Positions 44,357-53,123 of a stretch of 64,000 nucleotides of DNA are shown one piece after another. The stretch comes from Limnohabitans sp. 103DPR2 (GTDB taxonomy: Bacteria > Pseudomonadota > Gammaproteobacteria > Burkholderiales > Burkholderiaceae_C). The notes beneath the pieces were generated by a model. It was not told the origin of the DNA. It did no database searches and saw only the letters and a list, made by a program, of their open reading frames with translations. The stretch is from NCBI RefSeq assembly GCF_001412575.1, contig NZ_CP011834.1, forward strand, positions 2,604,001-2,668,000, in the 5' to 3' direction. A program made the translations under genes and the position numbers. How positions within the stretch are numbered: position 1 is the first letter of the stretch; each line of letters starts with the position of its first letter.

Positions 44357-44384
44357 GGGGAAAGGGGGTGGGTGTGGGGGCGGG
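44357..44384 (+). other. G-run cluster capable of forming a G-quadruplex, upstream of dusB
   Basis: G-runs of 4, 5, 3, 5 and 3 (44357-60, 64-68, 70-72, 76-80, 82-84) are separated by loops of 3, 1, 3 and 1 bases. It is on the non-coding side for dusB, so the dusB leader RNA is C-rich. Confidence 0.6.
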
Positions 44385-44485
44385 CTGCTTAAAAAGGAGG
44401 CACGATTGTATTGCTTAATTTTTGAGCAAGGGCATTATTTTCATAGAAATTTCAAAATTGAAACCTTTGGCTACACTCTGTTGAC

Positions 44486-45001
44486 ATGGAAGATTGGATC
44501 ACCCCTCACCTCTCGCAGCTTTTGGCTTGGCTGGCATTCCCAGAACACGGTTTGTCGACTGTGTTCTTGATCTCTTTCATCTCAGCCACCTTGTTGCCAT
44601 TGGGCTCGGAGCCCGCTGTGTTTGGCTTGATCAAAATCAATCCTGACTTGTTCTGGTCGGCCATTTTGGTGGCCACCGCAGGCAATACCTTGGGCGGCAT
44701 CGTCAGTTGGTGGATGGGCTATGGGGCACACCAAGCGGTGGACTTGGTCAGGAAAAAACAAAACCCAACAAAGTCAGAGCGCACCAGCTGGGGCGACAAA
44801 TTTCACGGCCAAGCCTTGGCATGGCTTGAAAAGATGGGCCCTAAGGCCTGCTTGTTGTCTTGGCTGCCTGGCGTTGGTGATCCGCTTTGCGCTGTGGCAG
44901 GTTGGCTCAAAATGCCTCTCTTGCCTTGCGCCATCTACATGGCCATTGGCAAGTTCCTGCGCTATGTTGTGATGACGTCTTTGCTGTTGTGGGTTTTTTA
45001 A
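44486..45001 (+). CDS. YqaA-family inner-membrane protein (DedA/VTT-like)
   Basis: A 171-residue protein with several hydrophobic segments: SATLLPLGSEPAVFGLIK, LVATAGNTLGGIVSWWMGYG, CLLSWLPGVGDPLCAVAGWL and AIYMAIGKFLRYVVMTSLLLWVF. This pattern matches the YqaA family, related to the SNARE-associated/DedA group. It may work in lipid or ion transport, but the role is uncertain. It is divergent from dusB with about 130 bases between them. Confidence 0.87.
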   Translation: MEDWITPHLSQLLAWLAFPEHGLSTVFLISFISATLLPLGSEPAVFGLIKINPDLFWSAILVATAGNTLGGIVSWWMGYGAHQAVDLVRKKQNPTKSERTSWGDKFHGQALAWLEKMGPKACLLSWLPGVGDPLCAVAGWLKMPLLPCAIYMAIGKFLRYVVMTSLLLWVF

Positions 45002-45028
45002 GACCACTCAACGCTTTAACTAAACGCT

Positions 45029-45781
45029 TTAACGGAGCACCAACAAACTGGCCACCAGCACCAAGAAGGCCAACAGAACTTTTCTGAAAGCGTCTTCACT
45101 GAGACGGTGACGCATTTTCTGTCCCGTCTTCAAACCCAAGGCCATGGGCAGCAAGGCTAAAAATGAATAGCCCAGGTCCATCAACTCCATACGCCCGAAG
45201 CCATACATGGCAATGTACAGTGGCCAGGCAGCATTCAAGTAAATGACACTGATGCAGCCCACAAACTCGTCGCGCTGCAACTTCAAAGACATCATGTAAC
45301 TGATCAGGATGGGACCCATGAGGGAGGACACGCCGCCCAACATGCCCGACATGGTGCCGACCAAGGCCCCCACCCACCGCTCTTTTTTCGGTGGAATTTG
45401 GAAGCTGGGTTTGAACAACATGGAAACAACCGCCAGCACCACGGCAAACGCCACCAACATGTTGAGTTGCTTCACACTGAAAGACAAAGTCCAATGCACG
45501 GCAAAGACTGTCATAACAGCCTGCGTCAACATCAAAGGCCAAAAGCGTTTGATGCTGGCTTTCCAACTGGCCTCTTGCCAGGCCTGCCAAATGTTGGAAA
45601 CCAACACAGGCACGGCCACCAATGCAATGGCTTGGGTGCTGCCAATCATGAGTGACATGATCGGCACAGCAAACAAGGGCAAACCAACGCCCAATGTGCC
45701 TTTGACGATGCCGCCAAACAGGATCGCTGCAGCGCAAGCTGCAACGATCAACACCGTGTCGGTGTTGAACAAAATATCCAT
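45029..45781 (-). CDS. TSUP (TauE/SafE) family permease
   Basis: A 250-residue polytopic protein with seven to eight hydrophobic segments. The TSUP signature ILFGGIVKGTLGVGLPLFAVPIMSLM and the repeat GALVGTMSGMLGGVSSLMGP mark both halves. These permeases move sulfonates, sulfite or organic anions. It follows the decarboxylase homologue by 52 bases including a strong hairpin, and faces the yqaA gene convergently. In this operon it may export a by-product or import an aromatic acid, which is not certain. Confidence 0.88.
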   Translation of the reverse strand: MDILFNTDTVLIVAACAAAILFGGIVKGTLGVGLPLFAVPIMSLMIGSTQAIALVAVPVLVSNIWQAWQEASWKASIKRFWPLMLTQAVMTVFAVHWTLSFSVKQLNMLVAFAVVLAVVSMLFKPSFQIPPKKERWVGALVGTMSGMLGGVSSLMGPILISYMMSLKLQRDEFVGCISVIYLNAAWPLYIAMYGFGRMELMDLGYSFLALLPMALGLKTGQKMRHRLSEDAFRKVLLAFLVLVASLLVLR

Positions 45782-45799
45782 GAGGCGGACCTTGTGAAT

Positions 45800-45828
45800 T
45801 TCGCGCGCGTGAACTCACGCAGCGCGAA
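45800..45828 (-). repeat. Strong intercistronic hairpin between the decarboxylase and TSUP genes
   Basis: Outer arms TTCGCGC and GCGCGAA and inner arms GCGTGA and TCACGC make a 13-bp stem with one bulged A and a 2-base loop. No T-run follows, so it may stabilise or trim the operon mRNA rather than end it. Confidence 0.6.
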
Positions 45829-45833
45829 GGGAT

Positions 45834-46826
45834 TTAGATCTTGAAAGCTTCCAGCGATTCTGGTGCGAACAACTCTTGAGGGCTCAGTTTGCGCGGCGAC
45901 AAACCTTGCTCTTGGTGATAGCGCGTGAAGGTTTCCAACACGTTCAGGTTGTTTTCCAAACCATACGACCACCAGTCATTGCCAAATTCACGGCGTGCAT
46001 CTTCCACATGGGCGGTCAACCAAGGCAACATGGCCTTGAGCGCTGCTGTTTCGTACAAATCTTCGTACGTGCGGCGCTGCGCTTCAATGAAGGCTTTGGT
46101 CAGCGATTGCGCAATCCAACGATTGGCTTCATACACTTCACGGCGAATCACCACAGTGTGCATGATGGGGAAAATTTTGGTTTGACGGTAGTACGCGCGC
46201 TCAATGTCCACGTAGTTTTCAAACAAGCGCTTGACCTTGCCATCTCCCTTCAAGAACGACGAAGGCATGCGCGCGGTGTAGAGCGCATCGAGTTCACCGT
46301 CGTGCAGCATTTGCGACAAAGTTTGGTGTGGCTGAATAGGGTGCACTTGAATGTTAGGCGGCAGATTCAGCTTTTGCTTTTCAATGCGGCCCGTTTCTTC
46401 TTCGCCACCGAAAAGGTAAGGCTGCGCATCGACAGGCACACCATAGTGGTCTTGCAAAATACCGCGAATCCACACAGGTGCGGTCATTTGGTACTCGGGG
46501 CTGGCAATGCGTTTGCCGATCAAATCTTTGGGTTCGTTGATGCCCGAGTTGGCATTCACATAGATGCAAGAATGGCGGAAGAAGCGTGAGGGAAACACCG
46601 GAATCGCAATGAAAGGACGATCGGGTTTGTGCAAAGACACGCAATACGATGAGAGCGACATTTCGCAGACATCGAACTCTCGGAAACGTGCCATGCGGAA
46701 GAAGGTTTCCTCCACGGGCAGGTTGAGGTAGTTCAAATCGATGCCGTCGACTTGTACGCTGCCGTCCATGAGGGCGCGTGTGCGATCGTAGTTCCAGCAA
46801 GCAAAGCTGAGGGGGAGTTTTGCCAT
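45834..46826 (-). CDS. 4,5-dihydroxyphthalate decarboxylase homologue
   Basis: A 330-residue protein with the PBP2-like fold of Pht5/OphC. It shows LSFACWNYDRTRALMDGSV, FDVCEMSLSSYCVSL, IAIPVFPSRFFRHSCIYVNAN, GKRIASPEYQMTAPVWIRGIL, and the C-terminal NWWSYGLE-like stretch GNDWWSYGLENN. It has no signal peptide, in keeping with a cytoplasmic decarboxylase rather than a transport protein. With the dioxygenase, reductase and dihydrodiol dehydrogenase nearby it would turn 4,5-dihydroxyphthalate into protocatechuate. It lies 12 bases after the Bug gene upstream. Confidence 0.85.
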   Translation of the reverse strand: MAKLPLSFACWNYDRTRALMDGSVQVDGIDLNYLNLPVEETFFRMARFREFDVCEMSLSSYCVSLHKPDRPFIAIPVFPSRFFRHSCIYVNANSGINEPKDLIGKRIASPEYQMTAPVWIRGILQDHYGVPVDAQPYLFGGEEETGRIEKQKLNLPPNIQVHPIQPHQTLSQMLHDGELDALYTARMPSSFLKGDGKVKRLFENYVDIERAYYRQTKIFPIMHTVVIRREVYEANRWIAQSLTKAFIEAQRRTYEDLYETAALKAMLPWLTAHVEDARREFGNDWWSYGLENNLNVLETFTRYHQEQGLSPRKLSPQELFAPESLEAFKI

Positions 46827-46838
46827 GATTGAGTTTCC

Positions 46839-47816
46839 TTATTCTGGTTTCAAGCCAGCCAAAGCGACTGCTTTGGCCAATCGTTCGTTTTCGGACTGAA
46901 TGGCTTTGCCATAGTCAGCGGCTGTGCTGCCCACAGCATCAATGCCTGCGGTGCCCAAGGTGGTTAAGAGTTCGGGATGATTTTTCACCGCTGCAGCCTC
47001 TGCACTCAAACGTGCAATGGCGCCTGCTGGCGCATTGGCTGGCGCAAGCGCACCAATGATGACGGCGAAATCAAAACCGGGAATGATTTCAGAAATGCTG
47101 GGCACTTGCGGCATCAAAGATGAGCGCTGTCCTGCATTGCTGCCCAAAATTTTGACTTGGTTGGTTTTTGCAAACCCGGCCAAAGAAGGCAAGGCTGAAA
47201 ACAAGCACTCAACCTGACCACCGACCAAGGCCGGCACCGATTGACCCGAGCCCCTGAATGGCACATGCCGGATGTCAATGCCCAAGGCCGCCTTCATGGC
47301 TTCCATGGTGAGGTGGTGGCTACTGCCAATGCCAGAAGAACCATAGTTGAGTTGATCGGGACGCGCTTTGACGTATTGCACAAATTCTTGCAAAGTGTTC
47401 ACAGGCACTTTGGGATGCACAGCCAAATACAAGGGCGAGCGCGCTAGCAAAGTCACTGGTGCAAAGTCGCGTTTCAAATCATAGGCCAAGCTTTTGTAAA
47501 TGAGGGGGTTGATGGAGAACATGGATCCATCAGTCACCAAAAAAGTGTGCCCATCATTGGGACTGCTGGCCAAAGCCTGCGCAGAGACCACGCCATTGCC
47601 ACCTGGTTTGTTTTCAATCACAACCCCTTGGCCAATGCGCTCACCAATGCGCTGCGCAAACACGCGCGCAACGGTATCTGGCAAGCCACCAGGTGCATAA
47701 GGCACGATGAATTTGACGGCCTTGGTGAAATTAAATGTGCTTTGACTCCAAGCAGGCATTTGCATGCCGGCCAACCAAGGGGCGGCAGAAACTGCCAACA
47801 GATCGCGACGTTTCAT
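46839..47816 (-). CDS. Bug/TctC-family substrate-binding protein of the phthalate-type operon
   Basis: 325 residues from the ATG at 47816, which has GGAG seven bases upstream; an ATG at 47828 is also in frame. A twin-arginine-like signal (MKRRDLLAVSAAPWLAG) covers the N-terminus. Family motifs are VKFIVPYAPGGLPDTVARVF and VPFRGSGQSVPALVGGQVECLF. It lies between the Rieske oxygenase and the decarboxylase homologue, so an aromatic acid such as phthalate is a reasonable ligand. No TctAB genes are linked. Confidence 0.88.
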   Translation of the reverse strand: MKRRDLLAVSAAPWLAGMQMPAWSQSTFNFTKAVKFIVPYAPGGLPDTVARVFAQRIGERIGQGVVIENKPGGNGVVSAQALASSPNDGHTFLVTDGSMFSINPLIYKSLAYDLKRDFAPVTLLARSPLYLAVHPKVPVNTLQEFVQYVKARPDQLNYGSSGIGSSHHLTMEAMKAALGIDIRHVPFRGSGQSVPALVGGQVECLFSALPSLAGFAKTNQVKILGSNAGQRSSLMPQVPSISEIIPGFDFAVIIGALAPANAPAGAIARLSAEAAAVKNHPELLTTLGTAGIDAVGSTAADYGKAIQSENERLAKAVALAGLKPE

Positions 47817-47840
47817 AAATGTCTCCAAGCGTTCAACAGA

Positions 47841-49106
47841 TCAGACGGGTTGGGCGTCAAACTCACGCCAGTCTGTGGTTTTAGGGATGATGGATTGATA
47901 GGCACAAACCTGCGCAGGAATGTGGTTCTCGCCGGTGCCAATGGGCGTTTCACCAGCCATGAAGCTGCGAACGGCCTGCAGCATTCTTTGCCTGAACTCC
48001 ACGATGGCCAAGTCGGATGCGCCCAATCGATCGAACGTTCTGTCCACGATGGGGCCCATCGACACCCACATGGCCATGTCTTGATTGGGAATGCCTTGAA
48101 TGCCTGTGAAATTGCCCGCTTTCATGGCGGCACGGTCTTGACCAAACCGGTTCTCGTGCGTGCGCTTGGGATGGTATTGCGGATCTAAATCGGGGCCCAC
48201 TTGCGCATGCAAAAATGCACGCCAAGTTTCATGATCAGGCGTTGTATCGGGAGAGCCCCAAGCCATGAAGTGAAAGGCTGTGTGGTGATCGTCGATGGGC
48301 ACATTCATGTTGGCCACGTTGTACTGATCATTGGGCGGAATGAGGGCGGAGGCTGGTGCCACAAACACGGTACTGCGAACATAGTCGTGGGTTTGCGCAT
48401 CCTTGATCGGCCTGCGAATGGCGGCATACCTGAAGCCATAGGGCGTGCGCTCCACTTGCATGCGCGGCGATTTGTCGGTAGAAGGTCGCAGCCATTGGGT
48501 GTCGGTGGCCTTAGCGCCATCAACACGCGCAGGCACCATGTCGGAGGAATGCAAGCTGGAACTGTGCGCAGAATCAATTTGACCTTCCAAGATCTGCGCC
48601 CAATTGCAAGGAATGATGATCTTGGCCACAGCCAAACGCGACTCGGCATTGGGCGCCCAAGGGGGTGGCGTGAACTCGGGTTGGTGCTCGGGTGGCCCCA
48701 TGTAAGCCCAAACAAAACCGCCCCACTCGTGTGTAGGATACGCGCGGTGTTTGACTTTTTCAACCAAGCCACTGCCCGCAGGCTCGGAAGACATGTCCAC
48801 GACATTACCCGCCACATCCATCTTCCAGCCATGGTAGAGACAACGCAAGCCGCAGTCTTCGTTGCGGCCATAGACCAAGGAAGCTTTGCGGTGCGGACAA
48901 TATTCGTCCATCACGCCCACGCGACCTTTGGTGTCTCTGAAGACCACCAAGTCTTCGCCCAAAATTCTGGCCTTGATGGGCGTGCCATCGGGTTCAGACA
49001 CTTCTTCGATCAAACAAATGGCAATCCATTGACGGCGCATGAGTTGCCCCATGGGCGCTTGGCCTTCAACGCGGCACAGCAAGTCATTTTCTTCAGGGGT
49101 GATCAT
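47841..49106 (-). CDS. Rieske non-heme iron oxygenase, phthalate 4,5-dioxygenase type
   Basis: A 421-residue oxygenase large subunit. The Rieske 2Fe-2S ligands are Cys70/His72 (CPHRKASL) and Cys89/His92 (CLYHGW). The mononuclear iron site is seen in NWAQILEGQIDSAHSSSLHS with Asp178, His181 and His186. The overall pattern matches phthalate dioxygenase (Pht3/OphA2). It would add O2 to a phthalate-like ring to give the cis-4,5-dihydrodiol. It is divergent from its likely reductase gene across a 158-base promoter region. Confidence 0.88.
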   Translation of the reverse strand: MITPEENDLLCRVEGQAPMGQLMRRQWIAICLIEEVSEPDGTPIKARILGEDLVVFRDTKGRVGVMDEYCPHRKASLVYGRNEDCGLRCLYHGWKMDVAGNVVDMSSEPAGSGLVEKVKHRAYPTHEWGGFVWAYMGPPEHQPEFTPPPWAPNAESRLAVAKIIIPCNWAQILEGQIDSAHSSSLHSSDMVPARVDGAKATDTQWLRPSTDKSPRMQVERTPYGFRYAAIRRPIKDAQTHDYVRSTVFVAPASALIPPNDQYNVANMNVPIDDHHTAFHFMAWGSPDTTPDHETWRAFLHAQVGPDLDPQYHPKRTHENRFGQDRAAMKAGNFTGIQGIPNQDMAMWVSMGPIVDRTFDRLGASDLAIVEFRQRMLQAVRSFMAGETPIGTGENHIPAQVCAYQSIIPKTTDWREFDAQPV

Positions 49107-49123
49107 GGTTTGGGCATTCAGAG

Positions 49124-49215
49124 CGCAAGTTCAAGCTGTTTGACACTTGCGAAATTATTCTTAGGGCTCTAAGATAATGGAAAAACATGACCGATGTCAA
49201 GTTTTACATTTGACA
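49124..49215. promoter_or_regulatory. Divergent promoter/operator region of the phthalate-type cluster
   Basis: Three inverted repeats are present: CGCAAGT/ACTTGCG (49124-49130, 49145-49151); TCTTAG/CTAAGA (49159-49164, 49169-49174); and TGTCAA-N9-TTGACA (49195-49215). The - strand TTGACA, 17 bases and then TTATCT form a good sigma-70 promoter for the oxygenase. The TCTTAG repeat lies on its -10/start and suits a MarR operator. Confidence 0.6.
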
Positions 49216-49264
49216 GACCCTTTTCTTAACTGATCTTTGGCCAAGACTCACCACAGTACTCTCA

Positions 49265-50248
49265 ATGACCCAAGCGATTGACCCAGAATTTTCTTCTTTG
49301 CTGGTGCAGCACAAAAGCCAAGTGGCCAAAGACATTTGGCACTTCAAATTGGCTCACCCTCAAGGCCAAGCATTGCCCTCCTTCAAAGCAGGCGCGCACA
49401 TCACCGTGCAAACCCCCGCAGGTCAACGCCGCAATTACTCGCTTTGCAATGATCCAGCGGAAACAAGTTTTTGCGAGATCGCCATCAAGCTGGAAAGAAA
49501 CGGACGGGGTGGCTCGCAAAGCATGGTGGACCAAGTTCAAGCTGGCGATTTACTCAGCGTCTCGTCACCCCGAAATGATTTTGAGTTGATCGACAACGCC
49601 AATGAGGTGATCTTCATTGCAGGTGGCATTGGTGTCACGCCCTTGTTGTCGATGGCCAGGCAAATGGCCAGAGTGAAGTCAGACAGTGGGCAGGGTCACT
49701 TTCGGTTTTATTACTGCGCACGCGACGCAGAAGGCGCCGCTTTCATGCCTGAGTTGCAGGCCTTGGAAAGCGCGGGGCAAGTCAGTTTTCACTTTGACGG
49801 CGGCAACCCCGACGCAGGCTTGGACTTTTGGCCACTGCTGGAAAAACCCAGTCAAGCTCACATTTACTGCTGCGGACCGCAGGGCTTGATGGATGCCGTG
49901 CGAGACATGAGCGGCCACTGGCCACAAGGCCGCGTGCATTTTGAAAGCTTTGGGGCCAGCGCTTCATCTCAAGCCGCCAACAGTCCCTTCAGCATTAAGT
50001 TATCGCAATCGCAAACAGTATTGCCCGTTGCCGAAACCGAAAGCATTTTGGAAGCGCTACGCAAAGCAGGCTTCCGCATCCCCAGTTCATGTGAAAGCGG
50101 TACCTGTGGCAGCTGCAAAACAAACTTGGTATCTGGCACTGTAGAACACCGCGACTTTGTGTTGAATGAAGCTGAAAAATCGACCCACATCATGGTCTGT
50201 GTGTCACGTGCCAGTTCACCCAACGACTTGATTGAAATTGACCTGTGA
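49265..50248 (+). CDS. Phthalate dioxygenase reductase-type (FMN/2Fe-2S) oxidoreductase
   Basis: 327 residues. The FMN-binding motif RNYS is at 56-59, the NAD(P) motif GGIGVTP at 120-126, YCCGP near 201-205, and the C-terminal plant-type 2Fe-2S domain has Cys276, Cys281, Cys284 and Cys312 (SSCESGTCGSC). This is the layout of phthalate dioxygenase reductase/VanB proteins. It passes electrons from NADH to the Rieske oxygenase encoded divergently. Its stop overlaps the dehydrogenase start as GTGA. Confidence 0.92.
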   Translation: MTQAIDPEFSSLLVQHKSQVAKDIWHFKLAHPQGQALPSFKAGAHITVQTPAGQRRNYSLCNDPAETSFCEIAIKLERNGRGGSQSMVDQVQAGDLLSVSSPRNDFELIDNANEVIFIAGGIGVTPLLSMARQMARVKSDSGQGHFRFYYCARDAEGAAFMPELQALESAGQVSFHFDGGNPDAGLDFWPLLEKPSQAHIYCCGPQGLMDAVRDMSGHWPQGRVHFESFGASASSQAANSPFSIKLSQSQTVLPVAETESILEALRKAGFRIPSSCESGTCGSCKTNLVSGTVEHRDFVLNEAEKSTHIMVCVSRASSPNDLIEIDL

Positions 50249-51465
50249 ACATGGCAAGCGACAACATTTCAAGCATCAAAATAGGCGTTGCTGGCTTGGG
50301 CCGGGCCTTCACTTTGATGTTGCCTACATTCTTGCAAGACCCTCGTATTCAGCTGGTGGCAGCCACCGATCCGATTGCGGCAGCCCGAACGCAGTTTGAA
50401 AAAGATTTTCAGGCCATCACGGTCGACAGCGTTGAAGCTTTGTGTGCCTTGCCCGACGTCGAGGTGATCTACATTGCAACACCGCATCAATACCACGCTG
50501 CGCATGTTCAGATGGCCGCCCAACATGGCAAACATTGCTGGGTCGAAAAACCCATGGCCATTTCTTTAGAGGAATGCACCCGTATGATGGACGCCTGCCA
50601 GCAAGCCGGTGTGCAACTCATGGTAGGTCACAGCCACAGCTTCAATGCACCCGTGTTGCGCGCACGCGAGCTGATTGCATCAGGAGAGTTGGGGCAAGTT
50701 CGCATGATCACGGCCCTTAACTACACCGACTTTTTGTACCGTCCCAGACGTCCTGAAGAATTGAACACCGCATTGGGTGGCGGCGTGATCCACAGCCAAG
50801 CCGCCCATCAAATCGATGTGGTACGTTTGCTGGGTGGCGGCAAAGTGCGCAGTGTGCAAGCTTGCACTGGCCAATGGGATGCCACACGTCCCACCGAGGG
50901 TGCCTACAGTGCACTGCTGCAATTTGAAAACATGGCTTTTGCCACAGTCACCTACAACGGTTACGGCCACTTTGACAGCGATGTCTGGATGGACCATGTG
51001 GGCGAAATTGGTCAGCCCAAACCTGCCAACGAAAGCGCGCAGCGTTATGGCCAGGCGCGTCGCAGACTAGAAACAACCCATCACACGGACGAAGAATCAA
51101 GCCTCAAGGCCGCACGCAACTATGGCGGTCCTTTGTATGCGCCCGCAGCCATCACCAGCAATGCCTATCAACATTTCGGTCCTGTTGTGGTCAGCTGTGA
51201 CAAAGGCGATATTCGTTTGACGCCCTTGGGGATGTGGGTCTATGGCCCAGACAAAGAATATTTCGAAGCATTGCCAGAACCGGCCTATCCGCGCAAAGAG
51301 GTTATTGACGAGCTGTTTCAAAACCTCCGAGGTTCGGGCGCATTGACGCACAGCGGTGCCTGGTCTCGCGCCAGCACCGAAGTTTGCTTGGGCATCTTGG
51401 AAGCTGCAACACATCAACACGCGGTACTGATGCACCACCAAGTGGGAGTGCAAGATGGCCACTAA
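50245..51465 (+). CDS. Phthalate 4,5-cis-dihydrodiol dehydrogenase-like (Gfo/Idh/MocA family)
   Basis: A 406-residue oxidoreductase, or 404 from the alternative ATG at 50251. The NAD motif GVAGLGRAF is at the N-terminus, WVEKPMAISLEE at about 98-109 supplies the catalytic Lys region, and LNYTDFLYRPRRPEEL with GGGVIHSQAAHQIDVVRLLGGG closely recalls Pht4. It would oxidise the cis-4,5-dihydrodiol to 4,5-dihydroxyphthalate. GTG at 50245 overlaps the reductase stop; the MarR gene begins inside its 3' end. Confidence 0.88.
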   Translation: MNMASDNISSIKIGVAGLGRAFTLMLPTFLQDPRIQLVAATDPIAAARTQFEKDFQAITVDSVEALCALPDVEVIYIATPHQYHAAHVQMAAQHGKHCWVEKPMAISLEECTRMMDACQQAGVQLMVGHSHSFNAPVLRARELIASGELGQVRMITALNYTDFLYRPRRPEELNTALGGGVIHSQAAHQIDVVRLLGGGKVRSVQACTGQWDATRPTEGAYSALLQFENMAFATVTYNGYGHFDSDVWMDHVGEIGQPKPANESAQRYGQARRRLETTHHTDEESSLKAARNYGGPLYAPAAITSNAYQHFGPVVVSCDKGDIRLTPLGMWVYGPDKEYFEALPEPAYPRKEVIDELFQNLRGSGALTHSGAWSRASTEVCLGILEAATHQHAVLMHHQVGVQDGH

Positions 51466-51967
51466 GATTCCTGGAAACACCCAAAGTATTTTGAAACACT
51501 GGCACGAGTCCGTGCCAGATGATCGCCTGGCCCACTTGGTTCGTGATGCTGGCAGGGCCTTCAACAAACGACTGCAAGTGCGTTTGCAAAAATACAATGT
51601 GTCGTTTGGGCATTGGACATTTTTGCGAATTCTTTGGACTTCGGATGGCCTGACCCAAAAAGAACTCAGCGACTTAGCAGGTGTGATGGAGCCCACCACC
51701 TTCAGCGCCATCCAAGCCATGGAAGCCTTGGGTTATGTGGTGCGCAAACAAAAACCCGAGAATCGCAAAAACATGTACGTGCACCTCACGCCCAAAGGCA
51801 AAGCCTTGAAAAAAGCTTTGGTGCCCTTGGCCGTCGACGTCAATCACGTGGCAGTGCATGGCGTCAGCCAAGCCGAGCTCCTGACAACGCGCAAGGTGCT
51901 GTTGAAAGTGATCGAAAATTTAGCGCAAGAAGAAGCACAGATGGACGGACGTCCATCGGCGCCTTAA
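51455..51967 (+). CDS. MarR-family transcriptional regulator
   Basis: A 170-residue winged helix-turn-helix protein ([24 protein letters not shown], then the wing [19 protein letters not shown]). The start at 51455 overlaps the dehydrogenase stop, so it is co-transcribed with the phthalate-type genes and is their likely regulator, with an aromatic acid ligand. Its stop overlaps that of ychF on the opposite strand through a shared TTAA. Confidence 0.9.
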   Translation: MATKIPGNTQSILKHWHESVPDDRLAHLVRDAGRAFNKRLQVRLQKYNVSFGHWTFLRILWTSDGLTQKELSDLAGVMEPTTFSAIQAMEALGYVVRKQKPENRKNMYVHLTPKGKALKKALVPLAVDVNHVAVHGVSQAELLTTRKVLLKVIENLAQEEAQMDGRPSAP

Positions 51968-53055
51968 CTGCTGAACAAAAAGTTCATCACGTCGCCATCT
52001 TTGACGACGTATTCCTTGCCCTCAGCGCGCATCTTGCCGGCATCTTTGGCGCCCTGCTCGCCTTTGTAGGCAATGAAGTCTTCGTAGGAAATGGTCTGCG
52101 CACGGATGTAGCCTTTTTCAAAATCCGTGTGAATCACACCTGCTGCTTGGGGTCCTGTGTCGCCCACATGAATGGTCCAAGCGCGCACTTCTTTCACGCC
52201 AGCGGTGAAATAGGTTTGCAAACCCAGCAAGGCATAGGCAGAGCGAATCAAGCGGTTCAGACCCGGCTCGGATTGGCCCAACTCTTCCAAGAACATCTGA
52301 CGGTCTTCGTCCGACATTTCTGACATTTCGGCTTCGAGCTTGGCGCAAATGGCCACCACCGGTGCGTTTTGTGCCGCAGCGTAGGCTTTCAATTTGTCGA
52401 GCAAGGGGTTGTTTTCAAAACCGTCTTCGGCGACGTTGGCCACAAACATGGCGGGCTTGGCCGTGATCAAGAAGAATTGATTGAGCAATGGGCGTTCTTC
52501 TTTGCTGAACTCAATGGTGCGAACAGGCTTGCCTTCGTTCAGGGCGGCTTGGCATTTTTCCAAAATGGCCACCAACTTGATCGACTCTTTGTCGCCAGAA
52601 CGCGCCGTTTTTTGCACGCGATGCAAACCTTTTTCCACCGCCGTCAAATCGGCCAAGCACAACTCAGTTTGAATGACTTCAATGTCGGAGATCGGATCCA
52701 CACGGCCTGCCACGTGAATCACGTTGTCGTCTTCAAAGCAGCGCACCACATTGATGGTGGCGTCGGTTTCACGGATGTGCGCCAAGAATTTGTTGCCCAA
52801 GCCTTCGCCTGTGCTGGCACCGGCCACCAAGCCTGCAATGTCCACAAACTCCACAATGGCGGGCACGATGCGTTCGGGGGTAATGATGGCAGCCAACTCT
52901 TGCAAGCGCGGATCGGGCACCTCCACCACGCCGGTATTGGGCTCAATGGTGCAGAAAGGGTAGTTTTCGGCCGCAATGCCAGCTTTGGTCAAGGCGTTGA
53001 AAAGGGTGGACTTGCCAACGTTGGGCAAGCCCACAATGCCGCATTTGAGGCTCAT
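51964..53055 (-). CDS. ychF: Redox-regulated ribosome-binding GTPase/ATPase YchF
   Basis: 363 residues from the ATG at 53055, exactly the usual YchF length. The G1 motif is [14 protein letters not shown], followed by [25 protein letters not shown] and the C-terminal TGS-like domain with [28 protein letters not shown]. It binds the large ribosomal subunit. The frame to 53367 is not needed. It converges with the MarR gene. Confidence 0.95.
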   Translation of the reverse strand: MSLKCGIVGLPNVGKSTLFNALTKAGIAAENYPFCTIEPNTGVVEVPDPRLQELAAIITPERIVPAIVEFVDIAGLVAGASTGEGLGNKFLAHIRETDATINVVRCFEDDNVIHVAGRVDPISDIEVIQTELCLADLTAVEKGLHRVQKTARSGDKESIKLVAILEKCQAALNEGKPVRTIEFSKEERPLLNQFFLITAKPAMFVANVAEDGFENNPLLDKLKAYAAAQNAPVVAICAKLEAEMSEMSDEDRQMFLEELGQSEPGLNRLIRSAYALLGLQTYFTAGVKEVRAWTIHVGDTGPQAAGVIHTDFEKGYIRAQTISYEDFIAYKGEQGAKDAGKMRAEGKEYVVKDGDVMNFLFSS

Positions 53056-53123
53056 GAGGGACTTTCTTGGATTCTTCGAACAATCCGTGATTTTAAAGGG
53101 TGCGCGTGGTCTAATTTCTGCCC

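Noticed and set aside
44411..44429. A small inverted repeat TTGCT/AGCAA before the yqaA gene
   Set aside because: Five-base arms over nine bases are common by chance, and there is no conserved context.
48201..49172. A 323-residue + strand frame over the Rieske oxygenase
   Set aside because: The oxygenase on the other strand has all its iron ligands. The shadow frame shows no domain and would block the divergent promoter.
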